Shown in pieces: positions 1 through 8,680 of a stretch of 64,000 nucleotides of DNA. Below the pieces are notes generated by a model that worked only from the letters and a program-made list of their open reading frames with translations, searched no databases and was not told where the DNA came from. Each line of letters begins with the position of its first letter. Position 1 is the stretch's first letter. This stretch comes from CAWGCE01 sp964480915 (GTDB lineage: Bacteria; Planctomycetota; Planctomycetia; Pirellulales; Pirellulaceae). Location: positions 18,225-82,224 of the forward strand of contig CAYZRS010000020.1 of the NCBI GenBank assembly GCA_964480915.1, given 5' to 3'. The translations under genes and the position numbers were made by a program.

Positions 1-2
1 GC

Positions 3-644
3 CTCGGCTTCGATTCGAGCGGTGGTCCGCTGACGGATACTGGTGAAGACGTTGTTGCCACAATCACCCAAAACGGCCAATCGATTGGTTCGTTCACGGG
101 AAGCGGCAATGAACTGACCGTCGATTCGGGAACGGCCGAAGGGCTGACGGTGAGCTTTGGTGAAGCGTCCGCAAATTCGGTCGCGACCGTCACTGGTGAC
201 CAAGGTACGGTTGATGTGGCCAACAACGCTTTGGTTTTCCAAATCGGGGCAAACGCTGGTCAAAGCGCAACCTACGCCATCGGCAGCGTTTCTTCAGACA
301 GCCTCGCTGCTGGTGTCGGTTCGACCTTCGGGAGTCTTGCTGAAATCAACGTCGAATCGGCCGATGGTGCCACCGCATCGCTGGAAGTCATCGACGCTGC
401 GATCAACGAGATTTCTACCAAGCGAGGCGAACTGGGTGCGTTCCAACAGAACACCCTAAATTCGACCGTTAACAACCTACGAACGAGCTTGGAGAATTCG
501 GTCTACGCGGAATCGATCATCCGTGACACCGACTTTGCTTCAGAGATCGCAGAATTCACCAAGCAACAAGTTCTTGTTCAAGCAGGAACCTCGCTGTTGG
601 GTTCCGCGAACCAGTCCTCACAGTTGATCCTGGGACTTCTCTAA
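3..644 (+). CDS. fliC: Flagellin, C-terminal part (5' end outside window)
   Basis: The frame is open from the left edge of the window, so only the last 213 codons are present. The final ~100 residues carry the flagellin C-terminal D1/D0 signature (LGAFQQN, then RDTDFASE, then QVLVQAGTSLLG), the helix that packs the filament core and is bound by the chaperone FliS. The upstream part is rich in Gly, Thr, Ser and Asp and looks like the beta-rich surface domain. The C-terminus closely resembles that of the complete flagellin at 30817-32229, so the genome carries at least two flagellin genes. A strong intrinsic terminator follows 26 bases after the stop, so this is the end of a transcription unit. 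Confidence 0.93.
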   Translation, partial: LGFDSSGGPLTDTGEDVVATITQNGQSIGSFTGSGNELTVDSGTAEGLTVSFGEASANSVATVTGDQGTVDVANNALVFQIGANAGQSATYAIGSVSSDSLAAGVGSTFGSLAEINVESADGATASLEVIDAAINEISTKRGELGAFQQNTLNSTVNNLRTSLENSVYAESIIRDTDFASEIAEFTKQQVLVQAGTSLLGSANQSSQLILGLL

Positions 645-670
645 GAGAACCGATCCGAGCGAACACAGAA

Positions 671-702
671 AAGCGGCACTCATGATTGAGTGCCGCTTTT
701 TT
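671..702 (+). terminator. Rho-independent terminator of the flagellin gene
   Basis: A perfect 12-bp stem (AAGCGGCACTCA / TGAGTGCCGCTT) with a 4-base loop (TGAT) runs straight into TTTTTT. It lies 26 bases downstream of the flagellin stop. On the opposite strand it is also close to the 3' end of the HDOD-GGDEF gene, where the A-rich left arm would supply a short U tract, so it may work in both directions. Confidence 0.93.
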
Positions 703-732
703 CGTATCGAGTTCCACTTGGTCTTTAGAATT

Positions 733-2307
733 CTAAGATTGCAACTGCGCCTCGCTGTGGGCGGCGCAGTTCGGCGGCGCGACCCAAGATACAGATCGAT
801 TCCGGCCTTGGTGCTTCGCCGAGTAAAGTGCCTCGTCGGCCGACCCAACCAACGACTCAATGGTAACAGGTGTCGCCATTCCTTCGGACGTTGTGGTTGC
901 ATAGCCGAGGCTGATCGAAGTACTGACGACTTTGCCTCCTGCCAAGATCGGGGACGAATCGACACAAGTGCGAATCGATTCGGCAAGCTCACCCAACTCG
1001 ACTAACGACATCCCAACTGTTGCGATCACGAACTCTTCGCCACCGTACCTCGCCGCCACACCCGCTTCACCGACCGTGGTTGCCAAGCGCTGCGCAACCT
1101 CTTTGAGAATTGCGTCGCCCGCCTGATGGCCAAATCGATCATTGATCGTTTTGAACTTGTCAATGTCACCGATGATCACGCCAATCGGAGGCTTGTCTCT
1201 CGCTTGATTCGTTAGCTGTTCGCCTAAGTAGAGATCGAAGAAATTCCGATTGTAAAGCTGCGTCAGAAAATCGACATTGGCTTGCTGCTCAAGATCTTCA
1301 CATGTCTTCCGCAGCGACGTATTTTTCATCTCTAGCATGCGATGTTCGGTAGTTACTGCCTCAATATTGGCATCCGTGTTGATCGCAATCGCTGACAAGA
1401 GATCACTCGCACAGTCCCGCAGCTCGTCGGCCGAAGGAAGTGACTTCGCACTAATATTCAATTCTTGCGGTAAGTCATCGGCTCGTTCTCGCACTTCGGA
1501 TATGACACCCGTCAAAGCTTCATTGCTGACGCCAAGACGGTCGCTGGCAATCTGCATCATCTGATCATGCTGAGCTTTGTTTTGCCCAAACAAGATGAAC
1601 TCGCTCAACAGGGATGCAATCGCCAGAATGCAGTACGACTGATAATCGGGGTCTGCTTCCAGCAACAAGAGAGCATCGGAATTTTTGTGATGATGGGCAA
1701 TCGATCGGACGTACGATTCCGGCAGCTTCCATTTCTCAGCCAACGACATGCCGATGTCGACGTGGTTGGCGCCGAGGATTTCATTTTCGCAATGGACGAT
1801 GTCGTCCACGCCATCGCGTTCCGCCTCAAACACTTCGTGATATTTTTCTGGCTCGACCGCTAAGATTGCCAGTCGCCCAATGTCACAAAGGATCGCCTTG
1901 GAGAAGAAGTTGCTGACTTCTCGATGCCCCAAGTGCTTGGCCAGTGTCTCCGCAGCAACAGAACGAAGGATCGATTGCTCCCACACGGAAGTGAAATCCC
2001 TACCGATGTCACCACCCGCAAAAGAGAACGACGACAGCGAAAAAGTGAGGCACAGCGAAGAGAGAGTTCCAGGGCCCAATAGCAGCACGGCATGATCTAC
2101 CGAACGGACATTGGCCTTCAGACCGTAGTAGCTCGTGTTACACGCCTGCAATACACGGGAAGCAATACCGGGATCAATTTTGACAGTGGCGGCAACTTCC
2201 TGCCGGTCGACATCTGGGTCGCCAATAAGATTCAGCAACTTCACGGCCACTGCTGGCAGAGTCGGCACTTTCCGCGAACCCAAGATTCGCTCGATATCGA
2301 TTGTCAT
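733..2307 (-). CDS. HDOD-GGDEF protein (putative diguanylate cyclase)
   Basis: 524 residues starting at ATG 2307. This start is chosen because a run of seven G lies just upstream as a Shine-Dalgarno-like site; in-frame starts further upstream (2319, 2361) are less well placed. Residues ~10-205 form an HDOD domain, with the helix pattern of ACNTSYYG followed by HAVLLLG; its HD-like pair is degenerate (CDIG). A helical linker leads to a GGDEF domain (~350-510). The catalytic loop is GGEEF at 422-426, preceded by D-FK-ND--GH-GD, so it should be able to make cyclic di-GMP from GTP. The RxxD inhibitory site normally just before the loop is absent (GEAG). The protein is probably cytoplasmic, as no membrane segment is seen. 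It is divergent from the flgB operon, which suggests a link to motility control. Confidence 0.85.
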   Translation of the reverse strand: MTIDIERILGSRKVPTLPAVAVKLLNLIGDPDVDRQEVAATVKIDPGIASRVLQACNTSYYGLKANVRSVDHAVLLLGPGTLSSLCLTFSLSSFSFAGGDIGRDFTSVWEQSILRSVAAETLAKHLGHREVSNFFSKAILCDIGRLAILAVEPEKYHEVFEAERDGVDDIVHCENEILGANHVDIGMSLAEKWKLPESYVRSIAHHHKNSDALLLLEADPDYQSYCILAIASLLSEFILFGQNKAQHDQMMQIASDRLGVSNEALTGVISEVRERADDLPQELNISAKSLPSADELRDCASDLLSAIAINTDANIEAVTTEHRMLEMKNTSLRKTCEDLEQQANVDFLTQLYNRNFFDLYLGEQLTNQARDKPPIGVIIGDIDKFKTINDRFGHQAGDAILKEVAQRLATTVGEAGVAARYGGEEFVIATVGMSLVELGELAESIRTCVDSSPILAGGKVVSTSISLGYATTTSEGMATPVTIESLVGSADEALYSAKHQGRNRSVSWVAPPNCAAHSEAQLQS

Positions 2308-2479
2308 ATTCCCCCCCATAAATATGCTTACCACCTTTGCCCACGGAGTAGGCATTTCCATACCTACTGGCAGTGGTGTTATCGAATCGCTACCGCGCTG
2401 CTTGCTCGGTATAGAAAGCCCTTAGAGGAATATCTCCGAGGCAACTCAGCCTAGTCGTTACAGGGATTCCACTACCCTT

Positions 2480-2507
2480 TAAAGCGTACATAGTCGCTGG
2501 ACGATAA
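2480..2507 (+). promoter_or_regulatory. Possible sigma-28 (FliA) promoter before flgB
   Basis: TAAAGCGT, a 12-base spacer, then GACGATAA; the sigma-28 consensus is TAAAGTTT-N11-GCCGATAA. The -10 matches 7 of 8 positions. Transcription would begin about 6-7 bases further on, at or right next to the GTG of flgB at 2515, implying a nearly leaderless mRNA. The match is good, but the position is unusual, so confidence is moderate. Confidence 0.4.
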
Positions 2508-2514
2508 GTCCGAC

Positions 2515-2871
2515 GTGAGCGTTACACCTTCCCAATTCGAATTACTGCGGTCATCCATCGAGGCGCTCAGCGTGCGCCATCGGGTGATCAGTCAGAACAT
2601 CGCCAATATCAACACGCCCGGCTATCGCGCCAAAGAAGTCTTGTTCGAAGATGAACTCGCGCGACGCCTCGCTACACCGACCAGCCAACAAACACTCAAC
2701 CAGCCAGTGATTCAAGAAGCCGCGACACGCGAAGCCAGGTTCGATGGCAACACGGTCGACATCGATTTAGAAATGACCGCTTTAGAAAAGAACTCCATGA
2801 TGTACCAAGCCTACACCGAGCTACTTTCTTCAAAGATCTCCATGATGAAGAGCGCCATTACGGGACGGTAG
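2515..2871 (+). CDS. flgB: Flagellar basal-body rod protein FlgB
   Basis: 118 residues from a GTG start. It carries the rod-protein N-terminal signature SQNIANINTPGYRAKE and a C-terminal amphipathic helix, and the length fits FlgB (about 110-140 residues). It forms the proximal rod together with FlgC and FlgF, between the MS ring and the distal rod, and is exported by the flagellar type III system without a signal peptide. It is the first gene of the 12.7-kb operon reaching to 15271. No clear ribosome binding site precedes the GTG; a sigma-28-like promoter lies directly against it. Confidence 0.95.
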   Translation: MSVTPSQFELLRSSIEALSVRHRVISQNIANINTPGYRAKEVLFEDELARRLATPTSQQTLNQPVIQEAATREARFDGNTVDIDLEMTALEKNSMMYQAYTELLSSKISMMKSAITGR

Positions 2872-2908
2872 CATTCGTACCCAGCAATAGTGGAAAGCGA
2901 GCAGTGAC

Positions 2909-3340
2909 ATGGGACCACATATTTCGGCAGCCGACATCAGCGCATCGGGACTGGCAGCAGAACGGGTGCGGATGCAAGTCATCGCAAACAACATTGCCAA
3001 TGCTCATACAACGAGGACCGACGAGGGAGGCCCATTTCGACGACAGCAGGTCATGTTTGCGCCTCAAGTGAACCAGCTACTGTCGGGGACCTCACAGAGC
3101 GACGGTGCCGGCGTCCGTGTCGTCGGAATGCAGGCCGACATGTCAGAACTACCAACGATGTATGAACCTGGGCATCCCGATGCAAACCCAGAAGGATTCG
3201 TCGAATTGCCAAACGTCAGCGTTGCCACCGAAATGGTCGACATGATGAGTGCCAGTCGATCATACGAAGCAAACCTGCAGGCCCTGCGATCCTTACGATC
3301 CATGGTCGAGCGCAGTCTGGAATTGTTGAGAAACGCATAA
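2909..3340 (+). CDS. flgC: Flagellar basal-body rod protein FlgC
   Basis: 143 residues from ATG. The N-terminus (SADISASGLAAERVRM, IANNIANAHT) and C-terminus (NVSVATEMVDMM, SRSYEANLQAL) are the paired terminal helices of the FlgC rod family, and the length is typical. It is a proximal rod subunit that stacks with FlgB on FliE. It follows flgB by 37 bases and precedes fliE by 35, the usual flgB-flgC-fliE order. Confidence 0.95.
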   Translation: MGPHISAADISASGLAAERVRMQVIANNIANAHTTRTDEGGPFRRQQVMFAPQVNQLLSGTSQSDGAGVRVVGMQADMSELPTMYEPGHPDANPEGFVELPNVSVATEMVDMMSASRSYEANLQALRSLRSMVERSLELLRNA

Positions 3341-3375
3341 CTTCCAGATCCATGAATATGGATAGCGAATAACTC

Positions 3376-3666
3376 ATGAAAATAGATGGCATCCCCAACA
3401 GCCCTGCAGTCGGTTTGGCAAGCGCCAAACCCGCAGCGCATGACGGCGAACCATTTGCAAAGAGTCTGGCCAACAGCCTCAGCGAAGTCAATGAACTACA
3501 GTCGGTTGCGGATACGAAGGTCGAGCAGCTCGCTACCGGAGAAATTGAGAACGTCCAAGATGTTGTGTTGGCAGTGGCGGAAGCTGACCTCTCATTTCGC
3601 TTGGTCCTGGAAATTCGGAATCGCCTGGTCGAGTCGTACCAGGAAATCATGCGGCTCCAAGTGTAA
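3376..3666 (+). CDS. fliE: Flagellar hook-basal body complex protein FliE
   Basis: 96 residues from ATG. The C-terminal half contains the FliE pattern VQDVVLAVAEADLSFRLVLE followed by RNRLVESYQEIMRLQV, the coiled helices that join the MS ring (FliF) to the proximal rod. The length is normal for FliE (about 100). It sits between flgC and fliF as in most flagellated bacteria. The N-terminal 25 residues are poorly conserved. Confidence 0.93.
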   Translation: MKIDGIPNSPAVGLASAKPAAHDGEPFAKSLANSLSEVNELQSVADTKVEQLATGEIENVQDVVLAVAEADLSFRLVLEIRNRLVESYQEIMRLQV

Positions 3667-3733
3667 CGCGACTTAATCGCCAAGCCCCCCATTCCTACTC
3701 GTTTCAATCTGGTTGCATGGACGCGAAAAGAAA

Positions 3734-5275
3734 ATGTCATTCATCAATGAGTCCATTCAAGCCATGGTCCTCTTCTGGCAACGCCTCGGCAATGCGGCAC
3801 GGGCGCTGGCAGTCGTCGGCGGCCTCGGTCTTGTCGCACTCGTCGTGGCAGTCGGCTTTTGGTCGTCACGACCACAATACATCTCGCTCGCAGCCGGCCT
3901 AGCGCCGTCCGAGGCCGCCGAAATCATCAGCCGCTTGGAATCGAAGAGCATCAAGTACCAGCTCAACTTCTCCGGATCGACCGTCATGGTCGCGAAAAGT
4001 CAGTGGAACCAAGCGAGGCTTCTGGTGGATGACGTGGCGACGTTTTCAGCCAACACGGCCGAATTTGATAGTGGAATGTTGGGTGATCCTGACATGAATC
4101 GCTACAAGCTGCTGAAGCACCGTGAAGAATCCTTGGCAACAACAATTCGAAGAATATCAGGTATCTCCAACGCCGCAGTCCATATTGCGTTCGTAAAGAA
4201 ATCTCCGTTTCAACATGACCGCGAAACCACGACGGCCAGTGTCGTATTGGAATTGCGACAAGGCGCCTCGTTCTCCCGAGAACAATCGGCGGCCATTGTG
4301 GCGCTGGTTGCAGGAAGTGTCGAAGGGCTGGACCCAGACGGGGTTTCCGTCATGGATACGCAGGGACACATGCTGTCCTCGTCCCATGGCGACGTCGATT
4401 CCAGTGTCTCGGCTCATTTCGAATTCCGTCGCCGTTTGGAAAGCGAGCTGGCAGCGAAAGCGACCACGATGCTTGTCCAACTGCTAGGGGAGGGTAAGGC
4501 GATGGTGCGTGTTTCGGCAGACCTCGATTTTACAAGCCTCGAGCGGACCGAAACCAAATTCGACCCTGCACTCAAGGTTCGCTCACAGGAAGAGATCCGC
4601 ACCTTTTCGACAACTGGACAAGTTGCCAGGGCGGGTGGTGTGGCCGGTTCTGATTCCAATCTGCGTGGATCGGCACGGACCGCTTCCTATGAAGAGAGCC
4701 CCTCCAAAACGACCGAGGAATCCAACAGCACGACGTATGAAAATGCCAAAACGATCGATGTCGTCAAAGAGGCACCGGGGACGATTGAACGCCTGACGAT
4801 TGCCGTCATGGCCGACCTGAACTCGACCGAACCGCCGACAGAAAGCGAAGAGGAGTCAACGCCAGCGACTCCCGTCAGCGTCACGCGTGAGAACATTGAA
4901 GCGATCGTGAAACAAGCGGTCGGTTTTGACGGTCAACGAGGCGATGAAATTGAAGTTCTTGTAAGCCACTTCCATACGCCCGATGCCATCATCCTGCCAC
5001 CAGCCGGCGCCAACTGGGACAAAATCGACACGATTGTCCGTAACGCTTCCTTGGGACTTGCCGCCATCGTGGCCTTGGTGATCAGTCTGCTCACACTGAA
5101 GAAGATGAAGCCGATTACGATTCCGACCGACCCCAGTCAGGCGAACACCGACCCGGGCGACCTCCTATCCAGTCTATCGGAACGTATCCGCGAAAACCCA
5201 GAAACCATGCAGGCGATCATTTCTGCCTGGATGAGTGACGACAACGAGGACTCCAACAGCCGACGGGCCGCCTAG
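3734..5275 (+). CDS. fliF: Flagellar MS-ring protein FliF
   Basis: 513 residues from ATG 3734; an in-frame TTG at 3713 is less likely because GAAAAGAAA just ahead of the ATG can serve as a ribosome site. A first membrane segment (~residues 20-43) is followed by the YscJ/FliF ring-building domain (LAPSEAAEIISRLES and the typical D-N-YKLLKHREESLA region), a second periplasmic ring domain, a low-complexity Thr/Glu/Ser linker and a second membrane segment (~430-450). The short cytoplasmic tail ends in the FliG-binding region (DLLSSLSERIRENPETMQAI). It builds the MS ring and scaffolds the motor. Confidence 0.95.
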   Translation: MSFINESIQAMVLFWQRLGNAARALAVVGGLGLVALVVAVGFWSSRPQYISLAAGLAPSEAAEIISRLESKSIKYQLNFSGSTVMVAKSQWNQARLLVDDVATFSANTAEFDSGMLGDPDMNRYKLLKHREESLATTIRRISGISNAAVHIAFVKKSPFQHDRETTTASVVLELRQGASFSREQSAAIVALVAGSVEGLDPDGVSVMDTQGHMLSSSHGDVDSSVSAHFEFRRRLESELAAKATTMLVQLLGEGKAMVRVSADLDFTSLERTETKFDPALKVRSQEEIRTFSTTGQVARAGGVAGSDSNLRGSARTASYEESPSKTTEESNSTTYENAKTIDVVKEAPGTIERLTIAVMADLNSTEPPTESEEESTPATPVSVTRENIEAIVKQAVGFDGQRGDEIEVLVSHFHTPDAIILPPAGANWDKIDTIVRNASLGLAAIVALVISLLTLKKMKPITIPTDPSQANTDPGDLLSSLSERIRENPETMQAIISAWMSDDNEDSNSRRAA

Positions 5276-5316
5276 CTTCAGGCCTGACACCTCAACGACC
5301 GTAAGAGCACGTTCCC

Positions 5317-6288
5317 ATGACGAATGTACGAACCAATAACCTGCAACACCGCGTCGGAGTTCTGCTACAGATCCTGGGACCCGAAGTATCACAGACCGTC
5401 CTCTCGACAATCCCGACAGAAAAACGAAAGCAACTGAAATCGCAAATCGACGAGCTCAGTTCACGCCCTCCGTCAAAACGAGAAGTCCTAGACATCCTGC
5501 AAGAATTCGATCGCCTGCTCACATTTGCCACTCCCGCTGCGGCGACGGTCGCAGAAGAAGAAACCAACGTCACGATCTCCGGCAAACAGACCCCACTCGA
5601 TTTGCCCGACGATCCGTTTGAAGCGCTGGGGAAAATCAGCAACGCGCGGCTGGTGGCCGCCTTGCGAGACGAAACACCACGTACGATCGCTCTGGTTCTA
5701 AACTGCCTCACGGACACAAAAGCAGCCCAGATCCTTAACGAACTCCCTGCCGCAGGACGCGACGGCGCCATCCTGCAACTCAAGGAAAAACTGACTCCAC
5801 CGCTAGAACTGTTGACTCGCCTGATTCGTGCGACCGTCGATAAATGCGCAAGTTTTGTTGAGCAGGAATTGGAAGCGGAACTTGCCAGCTCGGACGAAAG
5901 ACTCGCTCGGTTACTGCGAACGATGGATTCGGTTCGTCGCGGGGAAGTGCTCCAGATGCTGGAAGAGTCAGACGCAGAGGCATGCGACCGGATTCGTGGT
6001 TCACTCTTCGGATTTGACGATCTCTTAGGAGTCGAGCAAAAAACGCTGCAGCGCATCCTGGGCGAAATTGATACCAGAACGCTTGCGGTTGCATTGAAGT
6101 CGGCCGATGAACCATTGCAAGACCGAGTCCTGACCAACTTATCGAAACGAGCCCGCGAAGGCTTGTCGGAAGAAATCGATCTCCTCGGTAATGTCCAAGC
6201 AGCCGAAATCGAAACGGCCCAATCGACGATCGTTAAGGCGATGATCGAATTGGATCGGATCGGCGAATTACTGATGGAAGAGAGTTAG
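5317..6288 (+). CDS. fliG: Flagellar motor switch protein FliG
   Basis: 323 residues, close to the usual ~335. The N-terminal helical domain binds FliF; the middle domain has LVAALRDETPRTIALVLNCL; the C-terminal domain has FGFDDLLGVEQKTLQRILGE, including the torque helix that contacts MotA. It forms the rotor ring on the cytoplasmic face of the MS ring and contacts FliM. It starts 41 bases after fliF and ends 11 bases before fliH. The weak N-terminal conservation is common in this family. Confidence 0.94.
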   Translation: MTNVRTNNLQHRVGVLLQILGPEVSQTVLSTIPTEKRKQLKSQIDELSSRPPSKREVLDILQEFDRLLTFATPAAATVAEEETNVTISGKQTPLDLPDDPFEALGKISNARLVAALRDETPRTIALVLNCLTDTKAAQILNELPAAGRDGAILQLKEKLTPPLELLTRLIRATVDKCASFVEQELEAELASSDERLARLLRTMDSVRRGEVLQMLEESDAEACDRIRGSLFGFDDLLGVEQKTLQRILGEIDTRTLAVALKSADEPLQDRVLTNLSKRAREGLSEEIDLLGNVQAAEIETAQSTIVKAMIELDRIGELLMEES

Positions 6289-6299
6289 AGTCGCCAGCA

Positions 6300-6917
6300 A
6301 TGAGTCCACCAACCCCACGTATCCATATGCCGCACAAGCCAAAGTCGATGGCCTTTGCCGATGCGTCAAAGTGCGTCCCCATCGGCGTGGGGCGCGCGGC
6401 CGTCTCGCTCATCGCCGAGAACGAAGTCGCTCCATCGGACCATGATCCATCACTCGACCCGCAATCGATCAATCCGGCTCGCCAGACAGAACAGTTGGCA
6501 GCCGCCGTGCAATCTTTGACTCAACAGATCGCTGGCCTGGAACAAACGATCAAAGACGATTCGCAAGCGATCCATCGCACGATTGTTGAGATTGCCATCT
6601 CGGCCGCGGAACGTCTCCTGTTCCGAGCCATCGAAGATGACCGCCAGGCAATTCATCAACTTGTCGCGGAAGCGATCAGCGCCACGGGGGAAGGAGCCCT
6701 GGTCGTCGTTCAACTGAACCCGGATGACGCTGCACTGCTTGGCACGCAACAAACCGGTGACGAATCCTATTCTGTGGAATCAAACGAAGAGATGGCGCGG
6801 GGAAACTGCGAAGCCAACATCGGAGCGCTCTCTTGCTCTTTAGACTGGCGACAGCGACTATCCGAAATTGGTGATTACATTCTCGATCGAATGCATGATG
6901 AAACTCCCAACCGCTAA
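6300..6917 (+). CDS. fliH: Flagellar assembly protein FliH (divergent)
   Basis: 205 residues; an alternative in-frame ATG lies at 6327. A central coiled stretch with repeated Q, E and L (QLAAAVQSLTQQIAGLEQ) leads into the FliH/YscL-type C-terminal domain (VEIAISAAERLLFRAI, then VVVQLNPDDAALL). FliH dimers bind and restrain the export ATPase FliI and tether it to the C ring. The fliG-fliH-fliI order supports the call, as sequence conservation in FliH is low everywhere. The 3' end overlaps the start of fliI by 23 bases, suggesting translational coupling. Confidence 0.8.
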   Translation: MSPPTPRIHMPHKPKSMAFADASKCVPIGVGRAAVSLIAENEVAPSDHDPSLDPQSINPARQTEQLAAAVQSLTQQIAGLEQTIKDDSQAIHRTIVEIAISAAERLLFRAIEDDRQAIHQLVAEAISATGEGALVVVQLNPDDAALLGTQQTGDESYSVESNEEMARGNCEANIGALSCSLDWRQRLSEIGDYILDRMHDETPNR

Positions 6918-8217
6918 AACCTTGAGATCAACGATTGGCGAACCGCGACTTTTTCGCGTCACGGGACCGTTGTGCAGTTCGCGAGGTACTTTTCGCGTCG
7001 ACCTTCCCATCAGCATGAACGAAATTTGCAAGATTCATGCCGGCGACGAATCGATCCTTGCGGAGGCCATCGGGTTTGATAACGGCCAAGCGCTATTGAT
7101 GCCTTTCAGCTTTGGTACGCGAATCCCAAACGATGCCCAGGTGGAATCTCTTGGCCATCCCTTGCACGTCCCCTGTGGACATGGACTGCTGGGTCGCATT
7201 ATCAACGGCATAGGAACACCCATCGATGGTGCCGGACCGCTGCGCAATATTCAACGTGTTGAATCTCGCTGGCACGTCCCCAACGCGATGACCCGCAATC
7301 GTATCGACACTCCGTTGGCGACGGGGCAACGAGCGATCGACGCTTTCCTCACGATGGGCGTTGGTCAGCGGATGGGGCTATTTGCCGGCAGCGGCGTCGG
7401 GAAGAGCACGCTGCTTGGCGAGATCGCAAAGTACTCGACGGCGGACTACAACGTGATCTCTTTGGTCGGCGAACGTGGACGTGAAGTACGACCATTCATT
7501 GAAGACTGCCTAGGCGAAGCTGGCATGTCACGTTCTGTTGTGGTTGCCGCCACCTCCGACGAGACGCCCCTCATGCGGGTCCGTTCTGTCCAGACCGCAG
7601 CGACGATCGCTCATCACTTGCGCGAAGAGGGCAAGAGCGTTCTATTTTTCGCCGATAGCCTCACGCGACTTGCGATGGCGCAACGAGAAATCGGACTGTC
7701 GTTGGGCGAACCGCCGACTGCCCGCGGCTACACGCCGTCGGTTTTTCAATTGCTCGCGAGCACCTTGGAACAGCTTGGTAACAGCGACCGGGGCAGCATC
7801 ACTGCGATCGTCACCGTGCTGGTCGACGGGGATGACATGAACGACCCCATTGCCGATTGTGTCCGCTCGATCGTCGATGGACATATCGTCCTGACGCGCG
7901 ACCTGGCCGAACGAGGCCATTTCCCAGCGATCGACGTCAGCGCCAGTATCAGCCGGACCTTCAACGATGTCACCACGGATCAACATCAGCTGTGCGCCAG
8001 AAAAGTGCGCCTCGCGATGGCCACTTTCCGCAGCAATGCCGACCTCATTCGGGCCGGTGCTTACGAACCGGGCAGTTCGGCTGAAATTGACAACGCAATC
8101 CGACTCGCTCCGCACATCGACGCGTTCCTGCAACAGTCGACCGATTTTCATACGCCGCAGGACGCAACGCTGCGAGAACTGGCGAAACTCGCATCCGAAT
8201 GGAAGCAAGCTGTCTAG
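6895..8217 (+). CDS. fliI: Flagellar export ATPase FliI
   Basis: 440 residues from ATG 6895 (a second ATG follows directly at 6898); both lie inside the end of fliH. The Walker A motif GSGVGKST spans 165-172, with catalytic Lys170. The Walker B region follows (SVLFFADSLTRLAMAQRE), then the family signature GEPPTARGYTPSVF. FliI is an F1-beta-like hexameric ATPase that energises unfolding and export of rod, hook and filament subunits. The length matches FliI (about 440-460). It stands between its regulator FliH and the stalk protein FliJ. Confidence 0.97.
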   Translation: MMKLPTAKTLRSTIGEPRLFRVTGPLCSSRGTFRVDLPISMNEICKIHAGDESILAEAIGFDNGQALLMPFSFGTRIPNDAQVESLGHPLHVPCGHGLLGRIINGIGTPIDGAGPLRNIQRVESRWHVPNAMTRNRIDTPLATGQRAIDAFLTMGVGQRMGLFAGSGVGKSTLLGEIAKYSTADYNVISLVGERGREVRPFIEDCLGEAGMSRSVVVAATSDETPLMRVRSVQTAATIAHHLREEGKSVLFFADSLTRLAMAQREIGLSLGEPPTARGYTPSVFQLLASTLEQLGNSDRGSITAIVTVLVDGDDMNDPIADCVRSIVDGHIVLTRDLAERGHFPAIDVSASISRTFNDVTTDQHQLCARKVRLAMATFRSNADLIRAGAYEPGSSAEIDNAIRLAPHIDAFLQQSTDFHTPQDATLRELAKLASEWKQAV

Positions 8218-8221
8218 CACC

Positions 8222-8656
8222 ATGCACACATTCCAATTCCAACTCGATCCCGTATTACGACTTAAGGAGCAACTACTAAAGCAGACCGAGCGAAAGTTGG
8301 CAAAGATAGCCAGCACGAAAAGCAAGGCAGAGCAGCATATTGAGTCATTGAAACGAGAGATCTCAAAGATCAACCAAGAACTTACCAGTACCGAACACCG
8401 ACTCGCCAGCAACACATGGCACACATCGCTACGTCGCGCGGCAGCGATCGAAGTACAGATAGAGCAAGCATACATCGCGTTGGCTGCAGTGCGTGAGCAA
8501 TGGCATCAGACGAAGAATGAATACCTGCGCCTGTCGGGCGAAACCGAAACACTGCGTCGGTTACGTCTAGAGAAAAAACAGGGGCATGATCACCAGACCG
8601 CCGCCATCGAACAAGCTGAGCTTGACGAACTTGTTATCCGAAAATGGCACACTTAG
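8222..8656 (+). CDS. fliJ: Flagellar export protein FliJ
   Basis: 144 residues from ATG 8222, 4 bases after the fliI stop. It starts with the FliJ hallmark FQFQLDPVLRLKEQ and is a continuous charged coiled coil rich in K, E, Q and R. FliJ is the gamma-like central stalk of the FliI hexamer and escorts empty chaperones. The same reading frame stays open upstream within fliI, but the family start and the spacing favour 8222. Confidence 0.9.
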   Translation: MHTFQFQLDPVLRLKEQLLKQTERKLAKIASTKSKAEQHIESLKREISKINQELTSTEHRLASNTWHTSLRRAAAIEVQIEQAYIALAAVREQWHQTKNEYLRLSGETETLRRLRLEKKQGHDHQTAAIEQAELDELVIRKWHT

Positions 8657-8680
8657 AAATCCGTTTGGAAGGGCCTTTCC

